Shown here piece by piece: positions 8,556-17,552 of a DNA stretch of 64,000 nucleotides; within the stretch, counting starts at the first letter, position 1, and every line of letters begins with the position of its first letter. A program made the position numbers and the translations under genes. The notes under the pieces are model-generated. The model had not been told where the DNA came from. It searched no databases and saw nothing but the letters and a program-made list of their open reading frames with translations. The stretch comes from Neorhizobium galegae (GTDB lineage: Bacteria; Pseudomonadota; Alphaproteobacteria; Rhizobiales; Rhizobiaceae). The stretch spans positions 124,001 to 188,000 of the forward strand of contig NZ_JAGIPG010000007.1 in assembly GCF_017877055.1 (NCBI RefSeq). Reading direction: 5' to 3'.

Positions 8556-9599
8556 TCAAACCTCATCCAGAGCGAGGAAAGCTCGCGCGTTCGCGAATGT
8601 CAGGCGTTCGCGCAGTCCGACATCGGCGAAAGCCTCGTCGATACGTGCAACAGGCTCTTTTTCGCGGAAATTGAAGGGGTAGTCGGTACCCAACAACACC
8701 CGCTCTTCGCCGAAGACGGAGACCAGACGCCGCAATGTGTCCGCATCGAAGACGAGCGAGTCCACGTAAAGGCGCCGCGCCTGCGCCGAGGGCGCTTCCG
8801 GCATGATGTCCTTGACCGCCGGAAATGCAAAATAACCCTGCTCCAGGCGCGGTAACAACGAAGCGATGGTTCCACCGCCATGGCTGAAGGCTATCCGGAG
8901 CTTCGGGAATTTCTGTAACAGTCCACCGGTGATCACCGAAGCCGCCGCCAGGCCAACATCGGTCGGATACCCAAGAACCTGCTGAAGCGGCGCTGGTCCG
9001 ACGAGCCGGTCCATGCCGGCCGGCCGTACTGCATGGACGAATACCGCCGCACCGAGCCTTTCCACTTCCGCAAAAAATGGATGGAAGTGCGCATCACCGA
9101 TTGCGACACCATTGATGTTGCTGCCGATCTCGATGCCGCGAAAGCCGAGTTCACCGACAACGCGATGCAATTCGGCAATTGCAAGGTCGATGTCCTGCAT
9201 CGGCAGACCACCAAGCCCGACGAAGCAGCCCTCACCTTCCATCACCAAGGCAGCGATCGAGTCATTGACGTGACGCACGAGATCGTTAGCCGCATTCGTG
9301 TCGATCCAATAGCCGAACAATTCCGGCATTGGGGATAGAGCCTGCAGATCTATGCCAGCACGATCCATTTCTTCAAGGCGTCGCTCAGCAACCCAGCAAG
9401 CATCGCTGACCGTGCGATAGGGCTTTTCGTCAATGACAACAGTCGCATGGCAATCGCCAGCCGCGATCATGGAAGGCCAGCCACGCACAGAGGCGCCGCC
9501 AGCAGGCAACGGAAAGCGCGACGGCACAACATGGCAGTGGACGTCGATGCCGCCGCAGCCACAACCGCTCCTGAAGCGTTTTGCCTTTTCCTCGCCCAC
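8556..9599 (-). CDS. Amidohydrolase 2 family protein (ACMSD-like decarboxylase or hydrolase)
   Basis: A 347-residue TIM-barrel metalloenzyme. Zn-site motifs are visible: HxH in GGIDVHCHVVPSRF, a later His in RIAFSHGGGTIASLL and Asp in VLLGTDYPFNF. This is the ACMSD/gamma-resorcylate decarboxylase group, which decarboxylates aromatic or muconate-type acids; some members are hydrolases. I place the start at GTG 9599, which has AGGAGG five bases upstream; an ATG at 9620 lacks a ribosome site. It is the first gene of the leftward operon and is divergent from the GntR gene, so it probably performs a committed or last step in the same pathway. Confidence 0.85.
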   Translation of the reverse strand: MGEEKAKRFRSGCGCGGIDVHCHVVPSRFPLPAGGASVRGWPSMIAAGDCHATVVIDEKPYRTVSDACWVAERRLEEMDRAGIDLQALSPMPELFGYWIDTNAANDLVRHVNDSIAALVMEGEGCFVGLGGLPMQDIDLAIAELHRVVGELGFRGIEIGSNINGVAIGDAHFHPFFAEVERLGAAVFVHAVRPAGMDRLVGPAPLQQVLGYPTDVGLAAASVITGGLLQKFPKLRIAFSHGGGTIASLLPRLEQGYFAFPAVKDIMPEAPSAQARRLYVDSLVFDADTLRRLVSVFGEERVLLGTDYPFNFREKEPVARIDEAFADVGLRERLTFANARAFLALDEV

Positions 9600-9721
9600 G
9601 CTCTCCTCCTGTGTTGGCATTTCGATAATATACAAACTTCGACGCGTAAAGATCGAATTTATAAATTTTGCGATTTCGATATGATCGTGTATATAAAAAC
9701 CGATTTGGATGGTGGAGCCAC
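9600..9721. promoter_or_regulatory. Divergent promoter region with candidate GntR operator
   Basis: This AT-rich gap separates the leftward degradation operon from the GntR gene. It contains a perfect 12-base palindrome AATTTATAAATT at 9656-9667 and an inverted pair TATACA (9629-9634) and TGTATA (9688-9693) placed on either side of it. FCD-type GntR proteins bind short palindromes in such divergent promoters. The assignment is inferred from symmetry and position only. Confidence 0.5.
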
Positions 9722-10438
9722 ATGAACGTCGATGCGCCGAACAAGGGGCTGGAAAGCCCAGCAACGCTTGCCACGAGCATCTACGAGCGACTGAAGGTCG
9801 ATATTTTGTCGGCAAGGCTCGAACCAGGCCGTAAGCTACAGCTGCGTTTTCTGATGGAGCAATACGAAGCCGGGCAAACACCTTTGCGGGAAGCGTTAAA
9901 CCGCCTCACCACTGAGGACCTCGTCATAGGCAAGGAGCAGCGCGGCTTCTTCGTAAAACCGATCAGTCTTGAGGAACTCGGAGAGCTGACGAAAACCCGG
10001 TGCTGGGTAGAAGGCCTGGCCCTGCGCGAGTCGATCGCCAATGCCGAACCAGCTTGGGAAGAAGCCCTTATCGTGGCCCATCACCGTCTGGATCGGGCGC
10101 CCCGCTCGCTCAATCCCGAGCGGTTCGAAAGCAACCCGGAATGGGAGCGCCTGCACAAGGCTTTTCACGCCATTCTCATCAGCGGCTGCCAATCGCGTCC
10201 GCTGATCGGTTTCTGTGAACAGCTTGCAGACCGGCTTGGCCGTTATCGCGCGCTTTCCAGCCGCAAGGCATTCAGGGTGCGCAAGGTGAGCCAAGAACAT
10301 GCGGATATTGTGAAGGCGGTCCTGGATCGCGACAGCGAAGGGGCCATGCGCCTTCTGCAGCGACATTATGAGCAGACAGCCGAAATCATCCGGGCCGATC
10401 TGGAAACGACTGAAGCCGGCGACACGACGCCGGCCTGA
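9722..10438 (+). CDS. GntR-family regulator with FCD-type ligand domain
   Basis: A 238-residue regulator. The winged helix-turn-helix spans about residues 18 to 85 (SIYERLKVDILSARLEPGRK, GQTPLREALNRLTTEDLVIG, RGFFVKPISLEEL); the remainder is helical as in FCD domains and includes the DNPEWERLHKAFHAILISGC-like element. The ATG at 9722 is preceded by GGTGGAGCC. Divergent placement suggests it represses the amidohydrolase-dioxygenase-hydroxylase operon until a pathway acid is bound, the usual mode for this subfamily. It may also act on the second leftward operon whose last gene converges on it. Confidence 0.88.
   Translation: MNVDAPNKGLESPATLATSIYERLKVDILSARLEPGRKLQLRFLMEQYEAGQTPLREALNRLTTEDLVIGKEQRGFFVKPISLEELGELTKTRCWVEGLALRESIANAEPAWEEALIVAHHRLDRAPRSLNPERFESNPEWERLHKAFHAILISGCQSRPLIGFCEQLADRLGRYRALSSRKAFRVRKVSQEHADIVKAVLDRDSEGAMRLLQRHYEQTAEIIRADLETTEAGDTTPA
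10415..10434. terminator. Candidate hairpin between convergent genes
   Basis: GCCGGCG and CGCCGGC form a perfect 7-base stem with a 6-base loop at the very end of the GntR gene, just before the convergent esterase stop. There is no following T-run, so it is at best a weak or Rho-assisted terminator. Confidence 0.35.
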
Positions 10439-10457
10439 TCTTCACGAAACCGGAAAT

Positions 10458-11399
10458 TCACTTGCCCGCGTTTTCGCGGATAAATTCGAGGATATCGGGA
10501 CCGAGACTTTCGTCGGCGGTGCCGAAATGTTCGATGATCGAAATATGGTTGTGGCCGAGCGCCGTCTTGTAGTTCGGAAGCTTGCCATCGCGGGCAAACA
10601 GCGCGTCGACGAGACGCTTGTTCTGGCGTTGGATTGAAGGCATGTCGTTTTCGCCCACAGCCAGGAAGATCGGCAGTTTCCGGTCGGCGACGTGGCGGAT
10701 GATTGACATGCCGGAATATTTCGATGCGTCCTCGCCGTAGTAGACCTTGTCCTGCTGGGCAAGATCTTCCGCGTCGGCTGTCGGTATCGAAATAAGGATC
10801 AAGCCGCGCACGCCATCATCCGGCTTGCCGGCTGATGTGAGAAACCCGTAGGTCGCCGCATGCGTGGCACCGGCGGAATTGCCCGATACGAAGATCGAAC
10901 CAACATTACCTGGAAGCGCTTCCGGATGCTCCCGCAGCCACGCCACCGCCTTGCCGACGTCCTCGCCGCCGGACGGGAAGCTCGCCTGTGGCGCATAGGT
11001 GTAGTTGATCAGCGCAGTTACTATTCCATGCTGCGCAAAATAGGTACCGAAATGGGCAACGTCCTTCTTGTCGCCGCGCACGAAACCGCCGCCGTGCGCA
11101 AATACCAGCATGGGGACTTTCGCCCCAGCCGGGAGATTGGAAGGAACGTAGAGATCGAGCTTCTGGCGCTCGCCGCTCCCGTACGCAATGTCCTTGGGGA
11201 CGGTTACGCCTTCTTTCGAAGCCGCCTCGTGAAGCGGCTTGTAGAGCTCGGTCACCCCCTTCACCACGTCCGGCCCCAACCGATCGCCGAAGGCGCGAAC
11301 ACCCTCTGCGACCGACGGCGGGTTCGCCGATATCTGTGCGTGGGCCGGCGAGACAATACCCGCTACTCCAATGAGCAAACTCCAGTAAAGCAATCGCAT
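10458..11399 (-). CDS. Secreted alpha/beta-hydrolase (HSL/esterase-like)
   Basis: A 313-residue protein with an N-terminal signal peptide (MRLLYWSLLIGVAGIVSPAH, cleaved near AHA-QIS). The hydrolase core shows the HGGGFVRGDKKD oxyanion-hole motif of the hormone-sensitive-lipase group, the nucleophile in VSGNSAGATHA (GxSxG), and a C-terminal His in ALGHNHISIIEHFG. It probably cleaves an ester or amide in the periplasm. The ATG at 11399 has GGAGG six bases upstream. It is the last gene of the ThDP/aldehyde-dehydrogenase operon, which suggests that the true substrate may be a conjugate cleaved before uptake; that is inference. Confidence 0.85.
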   Translation of the reverse strand: MRLLYWSLLIGVAGIVSPAHAQISANPPSVAEGVRAFGDRLGPDVVKGVTELYKPLHEAASKEGVTVPKDIAYGSGERQKLDLYVPSNLPAGAKVPMLVFAHGGGFVRGDKKDVAHFGTYFAQHGIVTALINYTYAPQASFPSGGEDVGKAVAWLREHPEALPGNVGSIFVSGNSAGATHAATYGFLTSAGKPDDGVRGLILISIPTADAEDLAQQDKVYYGEDASKYSGMSIIRHVADRKLPIFLAVGENDMPSIQRQNKRLVDALFARDGKLPNYKTALGHNHISIIEHFGTADESLGPDILEFIRENAGK

Positions 11400-11448
11400 G
11401 TTTTCCTCCCGCATGCTTATTTTAAGGATCGCCAAACAGCGACCTGGA

Positions 11449-12879
11449 TCAGATCGGGTAATGTCCCGGCTGCGTCTCAATGGTGATCCAGCGCAGTTCA
11501 GTGAATTCCGCGATGCCCGCTGGACCGCCGAAGCGACCATAGCCGGACCCCTTGACGCCGCCGAACGGCATCTGCGCTTCGTCGTGAACGGTCGGTCCGT
11601 TTACGTGGCAGATGCCCGATTTGATACGGCGGGCAACGCGAAGACCGCGCGCTGCGTCGCCTGTGAACACCGAAGCCGACAGGCCGTATTCGCTGTCATT
11701 GGCCAGTTCGATGGCATGACTTTCGTCGCGTGCGCGCAGCACCGCGACAACCGGACCGAAGCTTTCCTCACCATAAAGGCGCATGTCTTTGGTAACGCCA
11801 TCGACCACCGTCGCCGGCATCAGGACACCCTCTGCGGTTCCACCAGTCGCCAGACTTGCGCCCTTGGAAACAGCATCCTTCACAAGCGCCTGGACCTTCT
11901 CGATGGTTTCCGTACCGATCACCGCGCCGAGAGGCGCTTTGCCTTCCGCCGGATTGCCGGCGACTAGCGTGGCAGCCTTGGCCTGGAATTTCTTCACGAA
12001 GGCATCCGCAATAGCGTCGACGACAATGATGCGCTCCGTCGACATGCAGATCTGGCCCTGGTTGAAGAAAGCGCCAAAGGCAGCCGCCGCCACGGCTTCA
12101 TCGAGATTGGCATCGTCAAGAACCACGAACGGCGCCTTGCCCCCAAGCTCCAGCAGGACCGGCTTCAGATGATCCGCCGCACGACGCGCGATCATCTTTC
12201 CGACACCCGTCGAGCCCGTGAAATTGATGCGGCGGACGACAGGATGATCGATCAGCGCATTTACCACTTCGGCTGCATCCTCCGGAGCGTTGGTGACGAC
12301 ATTGACAACGCCTTCCGGGAAGCCCGCAGACTGAAAGCATTCGACGATCAGGCTATGCACCGCCGGGCATTTTTCCGAAGCTTTCAGCACGACCGTGTTG
12401 CCACAAGCGAGGGCGGTTGCGATAGCGCGAACGCCAAGGATAATCGGGGCGTTCCAAGGCGCTATGCCCAGGCAGACGCCAACAGCTTCGCGCACCGACA
12501 TGGCATGGCATCCGGGCTTGTCGGAGGGAATGACCTCTCCCTTGATCTGTGTCGTCAGCGATGCCGCCTCGGCGATCATGCTTGCGGCCAGCATCACGTT
12601 GAAGCCGGCCCAGCTTGCGGTCGCACCGGTCTCGGCCTGCATGAGCGCGACAAACTCGTCTTTCTTAGAGGCCAGTGCCTGCGATGCCTTCAGCAGCAGC
12701 TGCCGCCTAGCATTCGGGCCGGTCTCGGACCAGGCAGGGAAAGCCGCAGCGGCTTTGTCCGCCGCGGCATTGGCCTCCACAGCGGTTGCTGCCTGCGCCG
12801 TGCTGGCTATTTCGCCAGTTACGGGGTTGAGGCGACCGAACTGGCCGGATTTTCCGGAAGTGGATACGTTCTGCTGCAT
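11449..12879 (-). CDS. Aldehyde dehydrogenase (salicylaldehyde/vanillin dehydrogenase-like)
   Basis: A 476-residue NAD(P)-dependent aldehyde dehydrogenase of normal length. Motifs: GIAPWNAPIILGVRAIA, FTGSTGVGKMIARRAA (cofactor loop), the general base in LLELGGKAPFVVLDDANL, and the catalytic Cys in FFNQGQICMSTERI. The C-terminal GICHVNGPTVHDEAQMPFGG is typical of salicylaldehyde and vanillin dehydrogenases. In this operon it would oxidise the aldehyde released by the ThDP enzyme encoded upstream, giving an aromatic acid. The specific aldehyde cannot be told from sequence. Confidence 0.9.
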   Translation of the reverse strand: MQQNVSTSGKSGQFGRLNPVTGEIASTAQAATAVEANAAADKAAAAFPAWSETGPNARRQLLLKASQALASKKDEFVALMQAETGATASWAGFNVMLAASMIAEAASLTTQIKGEVIPSDKPGCHAMSVREAVGVCLGIAPWNAPIILGVRAIATALACGNTVVLKASEKCPAVHSLIVECFQSAGFPEGVVNVVTNAPEDAAEVVNALIDHPVVRRINFTGSTGVGKMIARRAADHLKPVLLELGGKAPFVVLDDANLDEAVAAAAFGAFFNQGQICMSTERIIVVDAIADAFVKKFQAKAATLVAGNPAEGKAPLGAVIGTETIEKVQALVKDAVSKGASLATGGTAEGVLMPATVVDGVTKDMRLYGEESFGPVVAVLRARDESHAIELANDSEYGLSASVFTGDAARGLRVARRIKSGICHVNGPTVHDEAQMPFGGVKGSGYGRFGGPAGIAEFTELRWITIETQPGHYPI

Positions 12880-12914
12880 TGCAGCCTCCGTCTGTCAGTT
12901 AAGCTGAAGTCTTG

Positions 12915-13349
12915 TTAAGCCACGAGCTTCGGAGCCGCGCGGAAGCCGGCCTTTTCGATGCCGGCGATGGCGCAAAGCTCGTCATTGTCTCCGATATCAC
13001 CCGAAATACCGACGGCGCCGATGACGCTACCTGCCTCGTCGAGAATGAGAACGCCGCCCGGTGACGGCACCATGCGCCCCGCGCTGACCGAAGCAAGCAC
13101 GGTGATGAAGGCCGGATTTTTCGCAGCACGCTCGGTCAGTTCGCGGGTGCCGAAGCCCATGCCGAGCGATCCCCAGGCCTTGCCATAGGCGATGTCGAAA
13201 CGGACGATGCCGGCACCATCCTCACGCTTGTAGGCGACCAGGTGCCCGCCTGCATCGAGCACCGCCACAGCGAGCGGAGCAAACGAGCGGGCACGGGCTT
13301 CGGCGATTGCGGTATCAATGATGGTTGACGCGTCGGTGAGCTTGAACAT
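12915..13349 (-). CDS. GlcG/HbpS family protein (DUF336)
   Basis: A 144-residue small protein with the family pattern: PLAVAVLDAGGHLVAYKRED, DIAYGKAWGSLGMG and the C-terminal GAVGISGDIGDNDELCAIAG. HbpS-type proteins have been linked to haem binding and to oxidised-substrate sensing; many GlcG proteins sit in catabolic operons without a proven role. It lies between the transporter permease and the aldehyde dehydrogenase on the same strand with short gaps, so it is part of the operon. Confidence 0.85.
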   Translation of the reverse strand: MFKLTDASTIIDTAIAEARARSFAPLAVAVLDAGGHLVAYKREDGAGIVRFDIAYGKAWGSLGMGFGTRELTERAAKNPAFITVLASVSAGRMVPSPGGVLILDEAGSVIGAVGISGDIGDNDELCAIAGIEKAGFRAAPKLVA

Positions 13350-13381
13350 GTCTAAATCCAGTAAGTTGAGAGGAGAGGAAA

Positions 13382-14149
13382 CTACCGGCTGACGGCCTGC
13401 CAGCGCAGAAGACGTCTTTCGGCAAAGGAAAGCAGACGGCTGCCGACAAGTCCGATCGCGCCAAGGATGACGATGCCGGCGAACAGATCGGGTGATCGGA
13501 AGCTGCGGCTGGCCGCCAGAATGCTCTGGCCAAGTCCCTGGCGGCTCGCCAGCATTTCACCGACCACGGCGAGAATGAGCGAGATGGTCAGGCCCAGCCT
13601 CAAGCTTGCGAGGATCATCGGCATTGCGCTTGGCAATGCGAGTTTCCAGATCACCTGGGCGCGGCTGAGGCCAAGTAAGGCGCTGACTTCATAGAGACGA
13701 GGCTCCATCGCCGCGAAACCATGAATCGTAGCGAGCAGCATCGGCCAGAGCGCCCCGAAGGCGATCACGACCAGAACCATGTTGTCGGAGAAACCTAAAA
13801 AAGCGATGGCGATAGGAATCATGGCTGAAGCGGGCAATGGCCGGAGCAGCTCGAGCGTCGGGGCGATGAACGCCCGCGCGCGCCGGGACACGCCGATCAA
13901 TACGCCGAGAAAAACGCCCACGAAGGACGCGAGCAACCAGCCCAACAGCATCCGCTGGACCGTCTCCAGGGTTTGCGACAGCATGGCACCGCCGGAAAGG
14001 CCCTTTACCAGAGCGGCGTAAGTCCGCTCCGGACCGGGAAAGAAGATCGGCGAGACGAGTTTCGCGTCGGTAACGAGCTTCCATGCCAGGATGAAAAGCG
14101 CCAAAGCGCCGCAGCCGAGGAACAGCTTGCGAAGGGAAAAGTGCTTCAT
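13382..14149 (-). CDS. ABC transporter permease (nitrate/sulfonate/taurine type), second subunit
   Basis: A 255-residue BPD_transp_1 permease. The coupling (EAA) loop is visible as EPRLYEVSALLGLSRAQVIW, followed by LPSAMPMILASLRLG. The ATG at 14149 overlaps the preceding permease stop by four bases, which fixes the start; a much longer frame upstream merely runs antiparallel to that gene. With its twin permease and the ATPase it forms a heteromeric inner-membrane importer of the SsuC/TauC class, a class that also includes aromatic-acid importers. Confidence 0.9.
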   Translation of the reverse strand: MKHFSLRKLFLGCGALALFILAWKLVTDAKLVSPIFFPGPERTYAALVKGLSGGAMLSQTLETVQRMLLGWLLASFVGVFLGVLIGVSRRARAFIAPTLELLRPLPASAMIPIAIAFLGFSDNMVLVVIAFGALWPMLLATIHGFAAMEPRLYEVSALLGLSRAQVIWKLALPSAMPMILASLRLGLTISLILAVVGEMLASRQGLGQSILAASRSFRSPDLFAGIVILGAIGLVGSRLLSFAERRLLRWQAVSR

Positions 14150-14922
14150 CGTCCCTCTCCTTTCACAAAGACCGGAAAGAAGGCGCGCTGCACCGAATTG
14201 AGCAGCAAACTGATCAGCCAGCCGATAGCGCCGATCCAGATCAGGTAGGCGAACATTTCCGCTGGCCGCAACGCCTGTTGCGCCATCATGATTCCATAAC
14301 CGAGACCACGGGGATTGGCGGTAATCTCCACCGTTACAGCCACGACTAGCGCGTAGCCGGCAGCAAGCTTCAGCGACATGAAGAGCTGCGGCAGTATCGC
14401 GGGCAGCACGATCTTCGTCAGCCGGGCCAGGAAGCCGAGCTGCAATACGTCCGAAACCTCCATCAGGCGCGGTTCCACTTCCTTGACGGCGGCCCGCGCC
14501 AACACGACAGACGGCCATAACAGACCGAGTGCGATAATGACGATCTCCATTTCCGCACCGAAGCCCAGCAGCATCATGACGACCGGTATCAGCGCGACGA
14601 CCGGAACCGGCCTCAGCAGCTCGATGGTGAGATCGAGCGCGTCGTCGGCAAGGCGGGAAAGGCCGAGAACGATGCCGAGCAAGGACCCCGCCCCGACGCC
14701 CAGAATACAGCCGGCCGCGGCCGCTTTCAGCGTGTCCAGCGTCGCCCCCAAGAGAGACCCGTCGGCCATGATGGAAACGAAGGCCCGTGCGATATCGAAC
14801 GGGCTGGCGAGAGTATCGCTCTCCAGTTGGGTAACAGTTGCTGCGACCTGAGCCAGAACGATCAACGTGACCGGCAACAGCGCCGCGCGCCAACTGTTTT
14901 TGAGGAGACCTGCCGCCCTCAC
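14146..14922 (-). CDS. ABC transporter permease (nitrate/sulfonate/taurine type), first subunit
   Basis: A 258-residue permease paralogous to the next one. It has hydrophobic segments (ALLPVTLIVLAQVAAT, VALIPVVMMLLGFGAEMEIV) and an EAA loop EPRLMEVSDVLQLGFLARLT. The start is GTG 14922, overlapping the ATPase stop in a GTGA junction, so the ATPase and both permeases are translationally coupled. Having two distinct permeases rather than a homodimer is less common in this ABC class. Confidence 0.9.
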   Translation of the reverse strand: MRAAGLLKNSWRAALLPVTLIVLAQVAATVTQLESDTLASPFDIARAFVSIMADGSLLGATLDTLKAAAAGCILGVGAGSLLGIVLGLSRLADDALDLTIELLRPVPVVALIPVVMMLLGFGAEMEIVIIALGLLWPSVVLARAAVKEVEPRLMEVSDVLQLGFLARLTKIVLPAILPQLFMSLKLAAGYALVVAVTVEITANPRGLGYGIMMAQQALRPAEMFAYLIWIGAIGWLISLLLNSVQRAFFPVFVKGEGR

Positions 14923-15743
14923 TGGTGGTCGTCCTTGATGAGGTCGTAAAGCTCGCGACGCAGACGCAGGAATTCCGGATTCTCCCGGGTCAGCAACTGG
15001 TTGCGCGGCCGCGCCAGCCGAACATCCACGATACGGCCGACACGCCCCGGATTGGGCTGAAGGCAGATAATGCGATCGCCGAGATAGATCGCCTCTTCGA
15101 GATCATGGGTGACGAAAACCATGGTGGCGCCGGTCGTTGCCACCAGTCCAAGAACCTCGTCCTGAAGCGCTTGACGCGTCATCGCGTCCAGAGCGCCGAA
15201 CGGTTCGTCCATCAAGAGCACCTTCGGCTCCTGCGCCAGACAACGAGCGATCTGCAGACGCTGCTGCATGCCGCCGGACATCTCAGCCGGATATTTATCG
15301 GCATGCCGGCCAAGGCCGATTTTCTCCAGCATTTCGCGAGTGATCGCGAGTCGCTCGGCGCCGGGGCACCCCCGGGCCTCGAGTGCCAGCGAGACATTGC
15401 CGGCTGCTGTGCGCCACGGCAGGAGTGCCTTTCCATAGTCCTGAAAGACGATCGCGACGGAACGGTTGGGTCCGCCAAGCACAGATCCGTCGAGTTCGAC
15501 GCTGCCGGAGGTCGGTCGGGCAAGTCCCGCCAGCATGCGTAGCAACGTCGTCTTGCCGCAGCCGGAAGGCCCGATGACGCAAATGGTCTCGCCCGGCGCG
15601 ATATCAAGACTGATGCCACCGATGATTTGCAGTGAGCCATAGGAAAGCGTGACGTCGAAAATACGAATTCGCGCTTCGCCGGATGCCGGAGTGGAGTTGC
15701 CCTCGCCATGCCGCGGGCGGGTGGAAAGCTGCGTCACAACCAC
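14919..15743 (-). CDS. ABC transporter ATP-binding protein (nitrate/sulfonate/taurine type)
   Basis: A 274-residue ATPase. Walker A is GPSGCGKTT at residues 58 to 66, the signature is MSGGMQQRLQIARCLA, and Walker B is KVLLMDEPFGALDAMT, followed by the switch His in FVTHDLEEAIYLGD. The start is GTG at 15743, with AGGAG eight or so bases upstream and only one base after the ThDP gene stop. It energises uptake through the two permeases that follow; the binding protein is encoded at the head of the operon. Confidence 0.93.
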   Translation of the reverse strand: MVVTQLSTRPRHGEGNSTPASGEARIRIFDVTLSYGSLQIIGGISLDIAPGETICVIGPSGCGKTTLLRMLAGLARPTSGSVELDGSVLGGPNRSVAIVFQDYGKALLPWRTAAGNVSLALEARGCPGAERLAITREMLEKIGLGRHADKYPAEMSGGMQQRLQIARCLAQEPKVLLMDEPFGALDAMTRQALQDEVLGLVATTGATMVFVTHDLEEAIYLGDRIICLQPNPGRVGRIVDVRLARPRNQLLTRENPEFLRLRRELYDLIKDDHQ

Positions 15744-15744
15744 G

Positions 15745-17490
15745 TTATGCTCCTTTCACGAGAGCCGCGTGCGGCCCGCCACCCGCACTCTTTTGAAAGC
15801 CGTAAGCATTCATTTTCGCGAAATAGGGCATGCTCGGATGAGCCTCGAAACGCACATGACAGTCTATAACCGCCGGGAGCCCGGAGGCGATGGCACGTTC
15901 AAGCGCAGGGCCGATTTGGTCTACCGTCGTTACGCGCTCCCCATGGCAGCCGAAGCCGCGGGCCACATCGGCATAGTCCACGCCGTCGAGATCGGCGCCT
16001 AAAGAGAAATCGTAGGTCTTGCGCTGCCCCATCTTGATGACTCCCCAGGAGGCATTGTTATGGATGATGTTGATAATCGGCAGCCCATAGCGCCTCGCCG
16101 TATCCAGTTCGGAAAGCGTGAAGCCGAAGGCGCCGTCGCCGCAGATGTTGAAGACAGGCCGCTCTGGATGGAGGAGCTTGAGCGCCACTGCATAGGGAGT
16201 GCCGAAACCCAGCTGGCACATGCCTGGTTCATGGAAGCGGGTTCGCTCGATAGTCGCTGGCGTCAAATCGTTGCTCCAGAAGGACGTATGACCGCCGTCA
16301 TAGGCAATCAGCGAGTCTTCCGGCAGAAGCTTTCCAAGTGCCGCGCCGAGGCGAGCCGGATGCATGATCGTTCCGTCGTCCTCGTTCATGCGGTCGAGCT
16401 TGCCGCGATAGCTGGCATAGACGTCGCGCAGCCGTGCAAGCCATTTAGACCGGTCGGGCGCGGCACGGCCCTTGAGTGCCACGATAAGATCGGCCATCGC
16501 ACTTCTTGCATCCGCCCAAATGCCGAGCGCATGGGGAGTGTTCGCACCGAGGCTCATTGGATCGATGTTGATGTTGATGAGCTGGGCACCGCCCCTTGCA
16601 AGCGCGCCGCCATCGTCCCAGAGCCAGGAGGAGAAGCGGCAGCCGACTGCCAGAATGACGTCCGCCTCCGCCAGTGCAGCCGGAATGGCGTCGCCGCCGA
16701 TGATGCCGCCGTGGCCGATGAAAAAGGGCGAATCCGACGGAACCGTTCCAATGCCCATCTGGGTTGCAAGTGCCGGAGCTTTCATCACACCAATGAGTTC
16801 GCGGAACAGGTCGCCGCCATTCGCCGAGACGACGCCGCCGCCTGCGACTAGAACCGGACGTTGCGCTTCAGCCAGCATCTCCGCCGCGCGGGTGATCTGA
16901 GCGGCGGAGGCTCTGGGGCCTTCGACAGCACGGTAAGCCTCCGGCGGAAGAGAAAGGGCTTCCTCCTCGAAGTCGAACTTGGCGGCGAAAATCTCCTGCG
17001 GCACATCGACATGAACTGGCCCACGTCGCCCGGTCAGCGCCTGCCGGAAGGCATCGCGCACGAGATCCGGCAAACGGCGTCCATCATGCACAACAGCACT
17101 CCACTTGGTGAGCGGCTTCAGCAGCGCGTGAGTATCAAGATCCATGAACATGCCACGATTGGGATAGGACGCGGCATGATGGTTGTTTGACGTGACCAGC
17201 AGAAGCGGCAGGTTGTTGTTGAAAGCCGTACCGAGACCGCCGATCAGATTGGAAGATCCGGGTCCCATTTCGCCGAGCGCCACGCAGATCCGTCCGCTGG
17301 CCGCCGCGATGGCAGCCCCCATCAAAGGTCCGCATGCCTCATGGCGCACACCGAGATAACGGATCGACGGTTCGCGAGAGATCGCATGAAGAAGTGGGTT
17401 CAACTTGCCGCCGGCGATGCCGAAAACGAACGGAACGGCTTCTGGAACGAGCAAACGGGTCAGCGCTTCCGCGCCGGTCATCTGGACCAT
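15745..17490 (-). CDS. Thiamine-diphosphate-dependent enzyme (acetolactate synthase/benzoylformate decarboxylase-like)
   Basis: A 581-residue three-domain ThDP enzyme. The catalytic Glu of the N-terminal domain is in LGVRHEACGPLMGAA; the Mg-ThDP motif is GDGAFGFTLSELDTARRYGL ending in NIIHNN about 28 residues after GDG. Such proteins decarboxylate 2-oxo acids or ligate aldehydes. Flanked by an importer and an aromatic-type aldehyde dehydrogenase, a 2-oxo-acid (benzoylformate-like) decarboxylase yielding an aldehyde is the likeliest role; no acetolactate small subunit gene is nearby. The ATG at 17490 has AGGTGATATC upstream. Confidence 0.85.
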   Translation of the reverse strand: MVQMTGAEALTRLLVPEAVPFVFGIAGGKLNPLLHAISREPSIRYLGVRHEACGPLMGAAIAAASGRICVALGEMGPGSSNLIGGLGTAFNNNLPLLLVTSNNHHAASYPNRGMFMDLDTHALLKPLTKWSAVVHDGRRLPDLVRDAFRQALTGRRGPVHVDVPQEIFAAKFDFEEEALSLPPEAYRAVEGPRASAAQITRAAEMLAEAQRPVLVAGGGVVSANGGDLFRELIGVMKAPALATQMGIGTVPSDSPFFIGHGGIIGGDAIPAALAEADVILAVGCRFSSWLWDDGGALARGGAQLININIDPMSLGANTPHALGIWADARSAMADLIVALKGRAAPDRSKWLARLRDVYASYRGKLDRMNEDDGTIMHPARLGAALGKLLPEDSLIAYDGGHTSFWSNDLTPATIERTRFHEPGMCQLGFGTPYAVALKLLHPERPVFNICGDGAFGFTLSELDTARRYGLPIINIIHNNASWGVIKMGQRKTYDFSLGADLDGVDYADVARGFGCHGERVTTVDQIGPALERAIASGLPAVIDCHVRFEAHPSMPYFAKMNAYGFQKSAGGGPHAALVKGA

Positions 17491-17516
17491 GATATCACCT
17501 GTAAAACTGGGAATAT

Positions 17517-17544
17517 GGCCGGGGAGCCTTGATGCACCCCGGCC
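17517..17544. terminator. Intercistronic hairpin after the binding-protein gene
   Basis: GGCCGGGG (17517-17524) and CCCCGGCC (17537-17544) form a perfect 8-base stem with a 12-base loop in the gap between the binding-protein and ThDP genes. There is no T-run. Such stems commonly stabilise the upstream mRNA or attenuate read-through, giving more binding protein than membrane subunits. Confidence 0.5.
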
Positions 17545-17552
17545 GCTTCGGC

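Noticed and set aside
13382..14893. 503-residue reading frame extending the permease upstream
   Set aside because: The N-terminal half runs through the other permease gene in another frame and is Arg-rich; the coupled ATG at 14149 gives a normal permease.
17491..17552. Thiamine riboswitch ahead of the ThDP enzyme gene
   Set aside because: The gap is only about 60 bases and has a simple hairpin; no THI-box-like CTGAGA element is present.
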